DNA of 64,000 bases from contig UQUR01000006.1 of NCBI GenBank assembly GCA_900544345.1, forward strand, positions 1-64,000, written 5' to 3'. Of this stretch, positions 53,492 through 63,290 are shown piece after piece (within the stretch, counting starts at the first letter, position 1; the number at the start of each line of letters is the position of its first letter). A program made the position numbers and the translations under genes. This stretch comes from an uncultured Sutterella sp. GTDB taxonomy: Bacteria; Pseudomonadota; Gammaproteobacteria; Burkholderiales; Burkholderiaceae_F. The notes under the pieces were generated by a model. The model searched no databases. It was given only the letters and a program-made list of their open reading frames with translations, and had not been told where the DNA came from.

Positions 53492-55963
53492 TTAAGAAGC
53501 TGCAGATCCAGTTTGATTGCCAATGATCGGATGAGCAATGACACCGGTTTTGACATCACTGGTCATTTCCTCGAAGCGTTTCATCGGATTTTTGACTAAA
53601 GCAATAGGCAAAATCTCATCGATCCACTTCACCGGAATAATTTCCAAACCGCTCTTGACGTTATCAGGAATTTCCTGCAAATCTTTAACGTTATCCTTCG
53701 GGATCAACACAGTCTTAATGCCGGCTCTGAGCGCAGCAAGGAGCTTTTCCTTAAGACCACCAATTTCGAGAATCTCACCATGGAGCGTGATTTCGCCAGT
53801 CATTGCCACATCGGCTCTCACAGGAATCTTCGTTAAAGCAGAAACCATAGCCGTTGTAATGGCACCGCCAGCGCTAGGACCGTCTTTAGGTGTAGCCCCC
53901 TCTGGGAAATGTAAGTGCCAATCGGTCTTGCCAAAAATATCAGGATCAAGTCCTAAACTTTCAGCGCGCGCTCGTACCACACTGCGTGCAGCTTCAACCG
54001 ATTCCTTCATTACATCACCTAAGCTACCAGTTCTTTGCACTTGCCCCTTACCAGGGAAAACAGCTGCTTCGATCTGAAGCAAGTCGCCACCCACTTCCGT
54101 CCAGGCCAAACCGTTAACTTGACCGATTTGAGGATCTTTCTGTGCTAAACCGATGCTGTAACGCTTCACACCCAGATAATCACCGATATTTGCAGAATTG
54201 ACTACTACAGTATCAATGGTCTTTTTCTTTGCTCCGCGCTTTTTCGGTTGAGCCCCCAGAGCAATCAGAGCATTTTTAACCGTCTTTCGGCAAATCTTGC
54301 TGATTTCACGTTCCAGACCGCGAACACCAGCCTCACGGGTGTAATAACGAATGATGTCGAGAATTGCTTCATCTTCAATCTTGAGCTCGTTGTCCTTCAG
54401 GCCGTTGAGCTTCATCTGTTTGGGAATCAGATGGCGTTTAGCAATATTGAGTTTTTCGTCTTCAGTGTAGCCTGAGAGGAAAATCACCTCCATGCGATCC
54501 AACAGAGCCTGCGGGATATTAAGAGAATTACTTGTTGCAACGAACATGACGTCAGACAAGTCGTAATCCACTTCAACATAATGATCTTGGAACGTACTGT
54601 TTTGTTCAGGATCGAGCACTTCCAAAAGAGCACTTGCAGGATCACCACGGCTATCCATACCCATCTTATCCACTTCGTCTAAGAGAAATAGCGGATTGCG
54701 TACACCGGCCTTGGTGATGCTTTGAATAATTTTTCCAGGCATAGAGCCAATATAGGTTCTTCTGTGGCCTCGAATCTCAGCCTCATCGCGTACTCCACCC
54801 AAAGCCATGCGGACAAACTTACGATTAGTCGCACGAGCGATAGACTGACCCAAACTCGTCTTACCAACGCCGGGTGCTCCAACCAAGCACAAAATCGGTG
54901 CTTTAACTTTATCGACTCGGGACTGGACAGCCAAATACTCAAGAATACGTTCTTTGACTTTTTCTAGGCCATAATGATCGGCTTCGAGAATGTCACTGGC
55001 CTCTTTGAGGTTTTTGCTCACACGGCTCTTTTTTGTCCAAGGCAAAGCCAAAAGTGTATCCAGATAGCCTCTTACCACCGTTGCTTCTGCAGACATGGCA
55101 GGCATCATGCGAAGTTTTTTCAGTTCACCCTCACACTTTTCACGAGCTTCATCGCTCATACCGCTTTTAGCGATCTTTTCCGCGTACTGATCGATATCGA
55201 CCATGTCGTCTTCGCCGCGGCCTAATTCCTTTTGGATCGCTTTCATCTGTTCGTTGAGGAAGTACTCACGCTGATTGCGGTCCATTTGACGTTTGACTTG
55301 GCGCTGAATTTTTTCTTCGATCTGAACCTTGTCGATGAGTTCGCTCACACGAGCTAAAACCTTTTCAACGCGGTGAATCAGGTCAGGCTCTTCGAGCAGT
55401 TCCTGACGCTGTTGAGCAGAAATATCCAGATAATGGCTTGCCAAATCAAGGGTTTCTTCAAGGGTATTTTTGTTTTTCAATAACCCAATCAAGTCCTTCG
55501 GCAAAGCCGAGTTAACCTGGGTGAAATTATTAAAGGCTGTCATTAATGCTTTTAACCATGCCTCTTCTTCCAAAGGCTGATCGGGTCTAATAGTGACCAT
55601 AGGATGAACCATGGCACTTATATAGGCGTGGGTAAAGTCAAGCCATTCAGTCTTGACGCGATACAAGGCATTAATTAACAGTTTGACAGAGCCGTCCTGC
55701 AGAGTGATTCGCTGCAAAACACGCGCGACGACACCTACCTCATAAAGGTCTTCTGCTTTAGGTTCGTTAACATCAGGTTTTTTCTGAGTCAAAATCACAA
55801 TCTCGTCACCATCACCCATGGCTTGGATGGCCGCAAGACTCATTGCACGCCCTGCGTAAACAGGTTGTATGCAGCCAGGGAAAATCACCATGTCGCGAAG
55901 GGGCAGAACAGGCAAAACAGCTTGTTTCTTTGTAGATTTCGTTGTCATCGATTTAATTACCAT
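53492..55963 (-). CDS. lon: ATP-dependent protease La
   Basis: 823 residues. It degrades misfolded and regulatory proteins. The N-terminal substrate domain starts with LPVLPLRDMVIFPG; the AAA+ domain has Walker A GAPGVGKTS and Walker B FLLDEVDKM; the protease domain has EGATPKDGPSAGGA with the catalytic Ser and the later Lys. An alternative ATG at 55948 (MTTKSTKK) is close to the usual start, and neither has a strong ribosome binding site. It belongs to the tig-clpP-clpX-lon cluster, here with an alaX gene before it. The usual downstream hupB gene is missing. Confidence 0.97.
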   Translation of the reverse strand: MVIKSMTTKSTKKQAVLPVLPLRDMVIFPGCIQPVYAGRAMSLAAIQAMGDGDEIVILTQKKPDVNEPKAEDLYEVGVVARVLQRITLQDGSVKLLINALYRVKTEWLDFTHAYISAMVHPMVTIRPDQPLEEEAWLKALMTAFNNFTQVNSALPKDLIGLLKNKNTLEETLDLASHYLDISAQQRQELLEEPDLIHRVEKVLARVSELIDKVQIEEKIQRQVKRQMDRNQREYFLNEQMKAIQKELGRGEDDMVDIDQYAEKIAKSGMSDEAREKCEGELKKLRMMPAMSAEATVVRGYLDTLLALPWTKKSRVSKNLKEASDILEADHYGLEKVKERILEYLAVQSRVDKVKAPILCLVGAPGVGKTSLGQSIARATNRKFVRMALGGVRDEAEIRGHRRTYIGSMPGKIIQSITKAGVRNPLFLLDEVDKMGMDSRGDPASALLEVLDPEQNSTFQDHYVEVDYDLSDVMFVATSNSLNIPQALLDRMEVIFLSGYTEDEKLNIAKRHLIPKQMKLNGLKDNELKIEDEAILDIIRYYTREAGVRGLEREISKICRKTVKNALIALGAQPKKRGAKKKTIDTVVVNSANIGDYLGVKRYSIGLAQKDPQIGQVNGLAWTEVGGDLLQIEAAVFPGKGQVQRTGSLGDVMKESVEAARSVVRARAESLGLDPDIFGKTDWHLHFPEGATPKDGPSAGGAITTAMVSALTKIPVRADVAMTGEITLHGEILEIGGLKEKLLAALRAGIKTVLIPKDNVKDLQEIPDNVKSGLEIIPVKWIDEILPIALVKNPMKRFEEMTSDVKTGVIAHPIIGNQTGSAAS

Positions 55964-56104
55964 AGAGACTACTACAGGGCGTATATGGGGACAAAATTTA
56001 AAATTTCAACCCAAACACCCTGTACAACATTTTTCAGGGACAGACTATCAGGTTTAAGAAAGTTTGAGAGGACAAGTAGACAAACAGATACAAAAAAGAT
56101 CGCT

Positions 56105-56755
56105 TTAAGCAAAATTCTCTTTAAGTTGATAGGAAACTGTGATCTGGTCTTTTTTAACTTTTATTTTTGTAATTTGTACAACTCCGATATCCCTTGTGTT
56201 TTTAACATGAGTTCCACCACAGGGATAGGCTGGTAAATTCCCCCAGCTAACCATTCTGAGACCTTCACTATTTTGGCTAGTTTTTCGCTCAAGCCCCTCT
56301 TTAATAAACTGATTTACTCGGCTTTCAAATTCTTTTGTATCGATTAGGTTAGTCAACAATTCCTCTCGCTCTGGTTTAAAGATCACACGGGATTGTCCAG
56401 GAAAGTGGTTACCACCAACGGCCTGCCAGTGCATCTGATCACCGACCAATCCTACTAAGTGACCTGCTGAATGCAACCGAGTGTGTAAACGTCTTTTCGC
56501 TTCATCCACACACAATGAGACTTCTCCACTCACAGCATCTTCTGCCAAATGAATGATATCTTTTTCAGCATGAATAACTTTTTTGATAACTACAGAGTTG
56601 ATGGTTCCCGTATCGGAAGGCTGTCCGCCGCCCTGCGGATGAAATAACGTGCGGTCTAAAACCACAGCCCACAAACCGTCTTCTGTTTGTTCGCACGACA
56701 GGACCATTGCCGATCCTATCGTGCTGTCACTTTCAAAATAAAGTGTTTGGGTCAT
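56105..56755 (-). CDS. alaX: AlaX-like alanyl-tRNA editing protein
   Basis: 216 residues. It is a standalone version of the AlaRS editing domain and removes serine (or other amino acid) from mischarged tRNA-Ala. FHPQGGGQPSDTG is the family's glycine motif; zinc ligands are present in RLHSAGHL (HxxxH) and PCGGTHV (CxxxH). The ATG overlaps the clpX stop codon (ATGA), so it is translationally coupled to clpX. This position between clpX and lon is unusual. Confidence 0.9.
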   Translation of the reverse strand: MTQTLYFESDSTIGSAMVLSCEQTEDGLWAVVLDRTLFHPQGGGQPSDTGTINSVVIKKVIHAEKDIIHLAEDAVSGEVSLCVDEAKRRLHTRLHSAGHLVGLVGDQMHWQAVGGNHFPGQSRVIFKPEREELLTNLIDTKEFESRVNQFIKEGLERKTSQNSEGLRMVSWGNLPAYPCGGTHVKNTRDIGVVQITKIKVKKDQITVSYQLKENFA

Positions 56756-57993
56756 TTGCGAATATAAGTAGGTTGCTTAGAGTCGTTAATCACATGCTCG
56801 TCAACCACTACTTCAGTCACATCGCCCAAACTTGGCACCTCATACATCACGTCTGTTAAAACATTTTCAACAATGCTTCTGAGACCGCGTGCGCCTGTTT
56901 TTCTCTTTAGTGCCTTTTTGGCAATAGCTTCAAGCGCTTTCTCGGTAACGGTCAGCTTTACACCTTCCATCGCAAAGAGCACTTCATATTGCTTAATTAA
57001 AGCGTTTTTGGGCTTGACCAAAATGCTTACTAATGCTTCTTCAGTTAATTCTTCCAAAGAAGCAATAACAGGCAAACGGCCGACTAGCTCAGGAATTAAA
57101 CCGTACTTCACTAAATCAGACGGTTCAGCCTGAGAGAAGAGCTCAGAGAGCGATTTTTCGTTTTTACTCTTTAACTCAGCACCAAAACCGATTCCAGTAC
57201 GCTCTCCCCGGCGCTGAATAATTTTTTCCAGACCGTCAAAAGCTCCGCCGCAGATAAAAAGAATATTAGAGGTATCCACAGTTACCATTGCCTTACCCGG
57301 ATTCTTGCGTCCACCTTGTTGAGGCAAATTGGCTTGAGTACCTTCAATTAACTTTAAAAGGGCTTGCTGAACACCCTCACCGGAAACGTCACGAGTAATG
57401 GAAGGGTTTTCACTCTTTCTGGCAATCTTATCTAACTCATCGAGATAAATAATGCCGCGTTGCGCACGTTCAATATCACCATCGGCAGCTTGAAGAAGCT
57501 TCAAGACAACATTTTCTACGTCCTCGCCTACATAGCCTGCTTCAGTGAGCGTTGTTGCATCAGCAATAGCAAAGGGGACATCAAGCATTCTGGCAAGCGT
57601 TTGAGCAAAAAGCGTCTTACCGGAACCAGTCGGTCCAATGAGCAAAATATTACTCTTAGCCAGTTCCACATCTGAAGATTGATCTGTCAAATGCTTCAAA
57701 CGTTTATAGTGGTTATAAACAGCGACAGACAAAATGCGCTTAGCTCGGTCCTGTCCAATTACATACTGATCAAGGCGATTGAAAATCTCTTGAGGCTTGG
57801 GCAAGGGCTTATCAAGAAAAGCTTCCTTTTTCTCATCACCTTCAACTTGAGTCTCAGGCGCATTGCCTACCATGGATTCCAAAGCCATACGTGCACAATC
57901 GGAGCAAATGCTCACGCCGTTGGCGGTCACCATATGTTCGACTTCACTTTCTGCACGTCCGCAGAAAGCACAACGTTTTTGTTTATCAGACAT
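56752..57993 (-). CDS. clpX: ATP-dependent Clp protease ATP-binding subunit ClpX
   Basis: 413 residues. It unfolds substrates for ClpP. The N-terminal zinc finger (CAFCGRAESEV...CSDC), Walker A GPTGSGKT, Walker B IIYLDELDKI, and the pore/sensor motifs (RRGERTGIGFGAE, and GARGLRS sensor 2) are intact. It follows clpP by about 60 bases, with a hairpin between. RBS AGGGA precedes the ATG. Confidence 0.97.
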   Translation of the reverse strand: MSDKQKRCAFCGRAESEVEHMVTANGVSICSDCARMALESMVGNAPETQVEGDEKKEAFLDKPLPKPQEIFNRLDQYVIGQDRAKRILSVAVYNHYKRLKHLTDQSSDVELAKSNILLIGPTGSGKTLFAQTLARMLDVPFAIADATTLTEAGYVGEDVENVVLKLLQAADGDIERAQRGIIYLDELDKIARKSENPSITRDVSGEGVQQALLKLIEGTQANLPQQGGRKNPGKAMVTVDTSNILFICGGAFDGLEKIIQRRGERTGIGFGAELKSKNEKSLSELFSQAEPSDLVKYGLIPELVGRLPVIASLEELTEEALVSILVKPKNALIKQYEVLFAMEGVKLTVTEKALEAIAKKALKRKTGARGLRSIVENVLTDVMYEVPSLGDVTEVVVDEHVINDSKQPTYIRK

Positions 57994-58006
57994 TGAAATC
58001 CCTAAT

Positions 58007-58034
58007 TAAGAAGAAAGGGAGGTCAGCGCCTCCC
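58007..58034 (-). terminator. Hairpin between clpP and clpX (possible partial terminator)
   Basis: Stem GGGAGG (58017-58022) / CCTCCC (58029-58034) followed on the minus strand by TTTCTTCTT. It may let part of the transcripts end after clpP. Confidence 0.55.
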
Positions 58035-58057
58035 CTATTGACAAAGACTTTAAAGCT

Positions 58058-58675
58058 TTACTTCAACATTTGTCCGCGCTTGACATAAATCTCGTCGATT
58101 ATGCCATATTGTTTAGCTTGGATCGGATTCATGTAGTTATCACGGTCTGTATCGCGGGCGATCGTTTCAATCGCTTGCCCCGTGCGCTCAGCCAAAATTG
58201 TGTTTAGCGTGAGCTTCAAATCCAAAATCTCTTTGGCTTGAATCTCAATATCGCTAGCCATGCCCTGAGAACCACCAGAGGGTTGGTGAATCATGATACG
58301 GGAATTCGGTAACGCAAAACGCTTACCCTTAGCACCGGCTGCCAAAAGGAAGGCGCCCATACTTGCAGCCATACCCACGCAGATTGTGCTGACATCGGGT
58401 TTGATAAATTGCATCGTATCGTAGATACCCATCCCAGCGTAAACACTGCCTCCGGGGCTGTTGATGTAAAGTGAAATATCCTTATCCGGATCCTCACTTT
58501 CAAGGAAAAGCAGCTGGGCGATGACTAAATTGGCACTCTCCGTTGTCACTGGCCCTGTAAGAAAAACTACACGGTCACGAAGCAGTCTGGAGAAAATGTC
58601 AAAAGCACGCTCACCTCGCCCGCTTTGTTCAACAACTGTCGGGACAAGATTCATATCAGCATAAGTCATCGCCAT
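58058..58675 (-). CDS. clpP: ATP-dependent Clp protease proteolytic subunit
   Basis: 205 residues. It forms the barrel-shaped serine protease chamber. Ser105 (GMAASMGAFLL) and His130 (MIHQPSGG) of the catalytic triad, and ARDTDRDNYM with the third residue region, are present. It starts with AAGGAA just upstream and follows tig by 22 bases. Confidence 0.97.
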   Translation of the reverse strand: MAMTYADMNLVPTVVEQSGRGERAFDIFSRLLRDRVVFLTGPVTTESANLVIAQLLFLESEDPDKDISLYINSPGGSVYAGMGIYDTMQFIKPDVSTICVGMAASMGAFLLAAGAKGKRFALPNSRIMIHQPSGGSQGMASDIEIQAKEILDLKLTLNTILAERTGQAIETIARDTDRDNYMNPIQAKQYGIIDEIYVKRGQMLK

Positions 58676-58697
58676 TGCAAAATTCCTTCAGTGCGGA

Positions 58698-59999
58698 TTA
58701 AAGACCACCCATCAACTTGTCGAATTCGACTTTTTCTTCCGTGGTCTTAGCCTTACTTAAAGCCCATTCTGTAATCTTGTTTTCGAGCACATAGGCTTGA
58801 GCGTCATTCATGCGGCGAGCATCGTCCATGAACCACTTCTTGACTTCTTCCGGATCCTCGTAGCTAGCAGCCAAGTCAGCTATGTGAGCTTCTACTTCTT
58901 CCTTGGTCGGGGTAAGCTTTTCTTTTTCAACCAAAGCATTCACCAATAAACCAAGACGCACACGGCGTTCAGCCTGTTCTTTAAACATTTCCACGGGGAT
59001 CTTGTGTTGCTTCGGATCCATGCCGCGAGCAGACATATTTTGTTCGAAACCGCGAGCCAAAGCCTGTTGTTCTTCTGCGACTAAAGCCTTCGGCAGATCG
59101 AAGTGGCAAGCATCATTTAAGGCATTCATAACGCCGTCTTTTGTTTGTTGAGTGATACGGGCTTTCACTTCGCGCTTGAGGTTGGCAGCGATTTCTTCAC
59201 GCATCTTGGCCACACCGTCATTGATGCCGAGCTTCTTAGCAAATTCGTCATCGATTTCAGGTAATTTGGCAACTTCAACCTTTGTGAGTTCCACTTCAAA
59301 TTCAACAGTCTTGCCAGCGAGCTTTTCAACATAGTCTGCCGGGAAGGTCATTTCAAAGGTCTTCTTTTCACCGGTCTTCATGCCCATAACACCCTTTTCA
59401 AAATCAGGGAGCATTTGACCGGCACCGATCACGAAGGCAAAGCCGTTAGCTGTGCCGCCTTCAAAAGGCGTACCGTCTAACTTGCCGACGAAGTTGATCG
59501 TCACACGCTTATCTTCAGCTGCTTCACCGTTTTCTTCAGCTTCGTACACTGCACGTTGCTTGCGCATGATTTCAAGCGTTTTGTCGACTTCAGCATCCGT
59601 GACTTCGCAAACAAAGCGCTTTAATTCAACATCCTTCAAATCGGGCACTTCAACTTCAGGGAAAACTTCAACAGTTGCCGTAAATTGAGGATCGGCATCA
59701 TCTTTAATTTCACCCTTGGGAGTGATTTCAGGAGCACCAGCAACCTTAAGGCCGGCTTCTTCAACAGCCTTTTCATAGGCTTGACCGATCAGGTGATTCA
59801 TAGCGTCCATGTAGGCTTGAGCACCGTACATTTCACGGACCATTTTCATCGGAACCTTGCCCGGACGGAAACCGTGAGCCTTAGCGGTCTTAGCACGGCG
59901 CTTAAGAATGGTTTCGGTATCAGCCTTTAATTGTTCAGCCGAAATCGTCAGGTCAAGGGTACGTTCCAAAGAACTCTTCGTGGTTTCTTTTTCAGTCAT
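58698..59999 (-). CDS. tig: Trigger factor
   Basis: 433 residues. It is the ribosome-bound chaperone that meets nascent chains at the exit tunnel. The ribosome-binding signature GFRPGKVPMKMV near residue 45, an FKBP-type isomerase domain (about 150-240) and the C-terminal helical arms are recognisable. It is the first gene of the tig-clpP-clpX-alaX-lon series. Confidence 0.97.
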   Translation of the reverse strand: MTEKETTKSSLERTLDLTISAEQLKADTETILKRRAKTAKAHGFRPGKVPMKMVREMYGAQAYMDAMNHLIGQAYEKAVEEAGLKVAGAPEITPKGEIKDDADPQFTATVEVFPEVEVPDLKDVELKRFVCEVTDAEVDKTLEIMRKQRAVYEAEENGEAAEDKRVTINFVGKLDGTPFEGGTANGFAFVIGAGQMLPDFEKGVMGMKTGEKKTFEMTFPADYVEKLAGKTVEFEVELTKVEVAKLPEIDDEFAKKLGINDGVAKMREEIAANLKREVKARITQQTKDGVMNALNDACHFDLPKALVAEEQQALARGFEQNMSARGMDPKQHKIPVEMFKEQAERRVRLGLLVNALVEKEKLTPTKEEVEAHIADLAASYEDPEEVKKWFMDDARRMNDAQAYVLENKITEWALSKAKTTEEKVEFDKLMGGL

Positions 60000-60276
60000 T
60001 TTCTACTATTAATAAAGTGTCCGAAATGATCGGTCATTCCGAACGGTTCAATTGTGAGGGATTGATTCCCCGCCCAATATAAAAATGTGATCGGTGCAAA
60101 AAATTCACTTTTCGCACAAAAACGCTTGATTATAGCCATTGCGAAGCTAAATTTGTAATTACTCCCAAATTATTGGCGCACAGACCACTCATTATTCAAG
60201 CGTTTGGCTCATCTTAAGACTTAAAGGATCACTTAAATTTGTCTCGTAACCCATTAATCTTAAAGATAAAACTTAA

Positions 60277-61422
60277 TCATAATCTTTTCATGAGAATTGC
60301 TCTGGCCACATCGCCCGTAACATTCTTTGCCTCACCAAAATGCACGCCTCTTTGATTAAAGCGAGAAGCAATTTCGTCAATGACATCCATGCCAATGGCC
60401 TTTTCAGACAGGTGCGTTGCTAATCCAAGTGAACTAAAGAAGCTTTCAATCCGATGAATAACCTCATCAATTCTTTCTTCATCGCTTCCTTCATTAATAC
60501 CTAAAACACGCGATCCGAACTGTAGAATCTTTGCCTTTTTTTGTTCACGCAACACCTCAAGTGTCCCCGGATAAACAATTGCTAGGGATTCCCCATGTGT
60601 TACACCACACAATGCTGTGAGCTCGTGACCGATCTGATGCGTGCTCCAATCCTGGGTGATACCCATTCTGATGAAATTATTTAAGGCCATAGTAGCGCTA
60701 AACATATAGTCGCACATCAGATCATAGTTATGCTGATCTTTCAAGATAAGAGGGGCAATTTCCATTGCTGTCGAAATAACGCCTTCTGCCCATCTATCCA
60801 ACACTCTGTTTTGACCAGGAGTTGTCATATACTGCTCAAAGCAATGAACAACTATATCAGCCAGACTGCACGCAATTTGATGTTTGGGTAATGAATAAGT
60901 AGTTTCCGGATCCAAAATAGAAAAAGTTGGATAATCTCCTCTGAAGGCAAACTTCTCTTTTGTTTCATGGCACGAAATTACAGCCCCGTTATTCATTTCT
61001 GAGCCCGTGGCAGGCAGAGTCATTACGCTGGCAAAAGGAATCTGTTTTTCTGCAGTGCCGTTTTTTACGATATCCCAGGGATCTTTCTGAGGCTCAGCAA
61101 TGCCTGCAGCAATCAATTTAGTGCCATCTAAAACAGAGCCGCCGCCAACGGCTAAAATTAAATCAACTTTTTCCTCTAAACCTACCTTAACTGCTTTTCT
61201 TAGTGTTTCAACTGCTGGATTTGGTTCAATTCCCCAAAACTCAACCACCGTGTGTTTTTTAAGTGCATTTTTAACTTGATCGTAGACGCCGTTTCTTTTA
61301 ACACTGCCGCCACCGAATGTAATCAATACCTTTTTATCTGTCGGTATTAAATCCTTGAGCTGAGCAATTTGACCGCGTCCAAAAACCAACTTGGTAGTAT
61401 TTTGAAATACGAAATTAAACAT
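60277..61422 (-). CDS. Iron-containing alcohol dehydrogenase (YqhD/BDH type)
   Basis: 381 residues. It is an NAD(P)H-dependent aldehyde reductase or alcohol dehydrogenase. MFNFVFQNTTKLVFGRGQIAQL is the typical YqhD/butanol dehydrogenase start; GGGSVKRNGVYDQ, AVGGGSVLDGTKLIA (NAD binding), and metal-binding residues in SLADIVVHCFEQY and GVTHGESLAIVYPG are intact. In anaerobes it often serves to dispose of reducing power or detoxify aldehydes. The gene is single, with 277 bases to tig and 407 to the tRNA. Confidence 0.92.
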   Translation of the reverse strand: MFNFVFQNTTKLVFGRGQIAQLKDLIPTDKKVLITFGGGSVKRNGVYDQVKNALKKHTVVEFWGIEPNPAVETLRKAVKVGLEEKVDLILAVGGGSVLDGTKLIAAGIAEPQKDPWDIVKNGTAEKQIPFASVMTLPATGSEMNNGAVISCHETKEKFAFRGDYPTFSILDPETTYSLPKHQIACSLADIVVHCFEQYMTTPGQNRVLDRWAEGVISTAMEIAPLILKDQHNYDLMCDYMFSATMALNNFIRMGITQDWSTHQIGHELTALCGVTHGESLAIVYPGTLEVLREQKKAKILQFGSRVLGINEGSDEERIDEVIHRIESFFSSLGLATHLSEKAIGMDVIDEIASRFNQRGVHFGEAKNVTGDVARAILMKRL

Positions 61423-61829
61423 TGTGAAAAGTCCTGAAAAGTTTTTTGTTCATTGTACAGGCGCGTTCAGTAAATTGGCTGTTTTTTTCTCTAATGATCA
61501 CTGAGTTTGGTTTGTCAAAGAGAAGATGTAACGGTTTTTTAGGTTAGAGAACGTTTGTGGGAATGTCTCATCTATACTCTTCTCATTATCAACAGCAAAT
61601 CGCCACAGCTTGCCCTCCTGAGAAATTAATTGAAGCAAATACATATGTTCGAGATGACAAATACTCAAGACACAAAAAGAAGAAAAGATATTAAGTGCGA
61701 TTCCAGCAAAGTAACCTCTTTTTCTCTTAAACAGAGGACCTTTTCCAACAGTCCCACAATCTTATTCTCATAATAAGTATCAATCTTGAAGTCAATAATA
61801 AATTTTTCATGTAAAATCCATGCCCGTGT
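61423..61829. other. Gene-free stretch before tRNA-Leu
   Basis: About 400 bases with no convincing ORF. A -10-like TAAAAT at 61812-61817 may serve the tRNA, but its -35 is not convincing. I see no other recognisable signal or repeat in it. Confidence 0.5.
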
Positions 61830-61918
61830 GCGGGGATGGCGAAATTGGTAGACGCACCAGGTTTAGGTCCTGACGCCGACTAAAAGGCGTGTCGGTTCGA
61901 GTCCGATTCCCCGCACCA
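61830..61918 (+). tRNA. tRNA-Leu (TAG)
   Basis: 89 nucleotides including CCA and a class II long variable arm (GCCGACTAAAAGGCG). The acceptor stem GCGGGGA/TCCCCGC and the anticodon TAG in TTTAGGT are clear. Confidence 0.97.
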
Positions 61919-61955
61919 TCTTCAAAAGTGTCTAATACGTCTTCCCAAAATCAAC

Positions 61956-62002
61956 TTTGATTAATCAAATCTGCTTTTACAAATAAGTTTTTGTTATAAC
62001 AA
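61956..62002 (+). promoter_or_regulatory. Two palindromes upstream of the asparaginase gene
   Basis: A 14-base palindrome TTTGATTAATCAAA (61956-61969) and a 12-base palindrome TTGTTATAACAA (61991-62002) lie 70-120 bases before the ansB start. Both could be operators. The first resembles an FNR/CRP half-site pair, but the spacing is two bases too short for a standard FNR box. Confidence 0.4.
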
Positions 62003-62073
62003 TTGTTCTTTCCCCTAAAGAGGCGCAATTTCTGTAACTGAGTTGCATGATCAACTCTTTTTAGGAGATAAGA

Positions 62074-63126
62074 ATGAAGAAAACTTTTGTTGCATTGGCC
62101 CTTTGTTCCATGTTTGCTGCTTCGGCTTTTGCTGCTGAATTGCCTGGGGTCAAAATCCTAGCGACTGGCGGCACAATTGCAGGTACTGCTGCCTCTTCCA
62201 CACAAATGACCGGTTATAAAGCGGGCGACTTGGCTATTCAGACCTTAATTGATGCTGTTCCTGCCATTAAAGAAATTGCTAATGTATCTGGTGAACAAAT
62301 TGTTAACATCGGCTCGGAAAATATGACCGATGATGTATTGCTGACTTTGGCAAAGCGTTGCAATGAGCTTTTAAAACAAAAAGACGTTAAAGGTATCGTT
62401 ATTACTCATGGTACAGATACGCTCGAAGAAACAGCTTACTTCCTCAATTTGACAGTTAGAAGTGAAAAGCCTGTTGTTTTGGTCGGGGCTATGCGTCCAG
62501 CAACAGCTATTTCTGCTGACGGGCCCGTTAATCTTTTGAACGCCGTCAAAGTTGCAACATCTGATGATGCCAAGGGTAAAGGCGTCTTGGTTGCCATGAA
62601 TGATGAAATTAACGGCGCTCGTGATGTAACAAAGACGAACACGACAACTGTTTCAACTTTCAAGGCTCCTGAACTCGGTTATCTTGGTTACATCGCTGAT
62701 GGTAAACCTCAATTCTTTAAAGAAAGTCTTAAGCTTCACACCTATAAATCTCAATTCGATGTCTCTAAGATTAAAGAGTTGCCTCGCGTTGACATTGTTT
62801 ACTCGCATGTCAATGACGACCGCGGACTAGTTGATGCTGCTGTAAAGCTTGGTGCTAAGGGAATTATTCACGCCGGTACTGGTAATGGCTCGATTCACAA
62901 AAATACCACCCCGGGCTTGGCAGAAGCGGTTAAGAAAGGTGTAGTTGTCGTTCGCTCTGCCCGTGTCGGAAACGGTGTAACTACTAAGAGCTTACAGGAA
63001 TGGAGCGACATGGGATTCTTGGAATCCAATACCTTGAATCCGCAAAAAGCACGTATTTTGCTACAGCTTGCTCTGACTCAGACAAATGATCCCAAAGAAA
63101 TCCAAAAGATTTTTGATACTTACTAA
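62074..63126 (+). CDS. ansB: Periplasmic type II L-asparaginase
   Basis: 350 residues with a cleavable Sec signal peptide (cut after ASAFA, residue 20). The catalytic segments are both present: ATGGTIAG with the nucleophile Thr and THGTDTLEETAYF. It hydrolyses asparagine to aspartate and ammonia in the periplasm; high-affinity AnsB is often induced without oxygen. Aspartase follows 164 bases later in the same direction, so asparagine could be taken to fumarate for anaerobic respiration. RBS AGGAG lies seven bases upstream. Confidence 0.95.
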   Translation: MKKTFVALALCSMFAASAFAAELPGVKILATGGTIAGTAASSTQMTGYKAGDLAIQTLIDAVPAIKEIANVSGEQIVNIGSENMTDDVLLTLAKRCNELLKQKDVKGIVITHGTDTLEETAYFLNLTVRSEKPVVLVGAMRPATAISADGPVNLLNAVKVATSDDAKGKGVLVAMNDEINGARDVTKTNTTTVSTFKAPELGYLGYIADGKPQFFKESLKLHTYKSQFDVSKIKELPRVDIVYSHVNDDRGLVDAAVKLGAKGIIHAGTGNGSIHKNTTPGLAEAVKKGVVVVRSARVGNGVTTKSLQEWSDMGFLESNTLNPQKARILLQLALTQTNDPKEIQKIFDTY

Positions 63127-63148
63127 AAATTGTACTGAGTGATCTTTT

Positions 63149-63178
63149 ATTGGCCTCGACTCTTTCGAGGCCAATTTT
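63149..63178 (+). terminator. Terminator of ansB
   Basis: Perfect 11-base stem ATTGGCCTCGA / TCGAGGCCAAT followed by a short T-run. It suggests ansB and aspA are mostly separate transcripts. Confidence 0.75.
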
Positions 63179-63290
63179 CCACATATAGTATTCCTTTTAG
63201 GACTATTTACTAGTTCTAATATTCCATAAAGTTTATTTAAATCGTGTTCTGTTTGATAATAAATGAAATTGTTAACCTCAGGGGTTTGCC

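Noticed and set aside
61956..61969. FNR box upstream of ansB
   Set aside because: The half sites TTGAT/ATCAA are separated by two bases, not the four needed for a normal FNR site.
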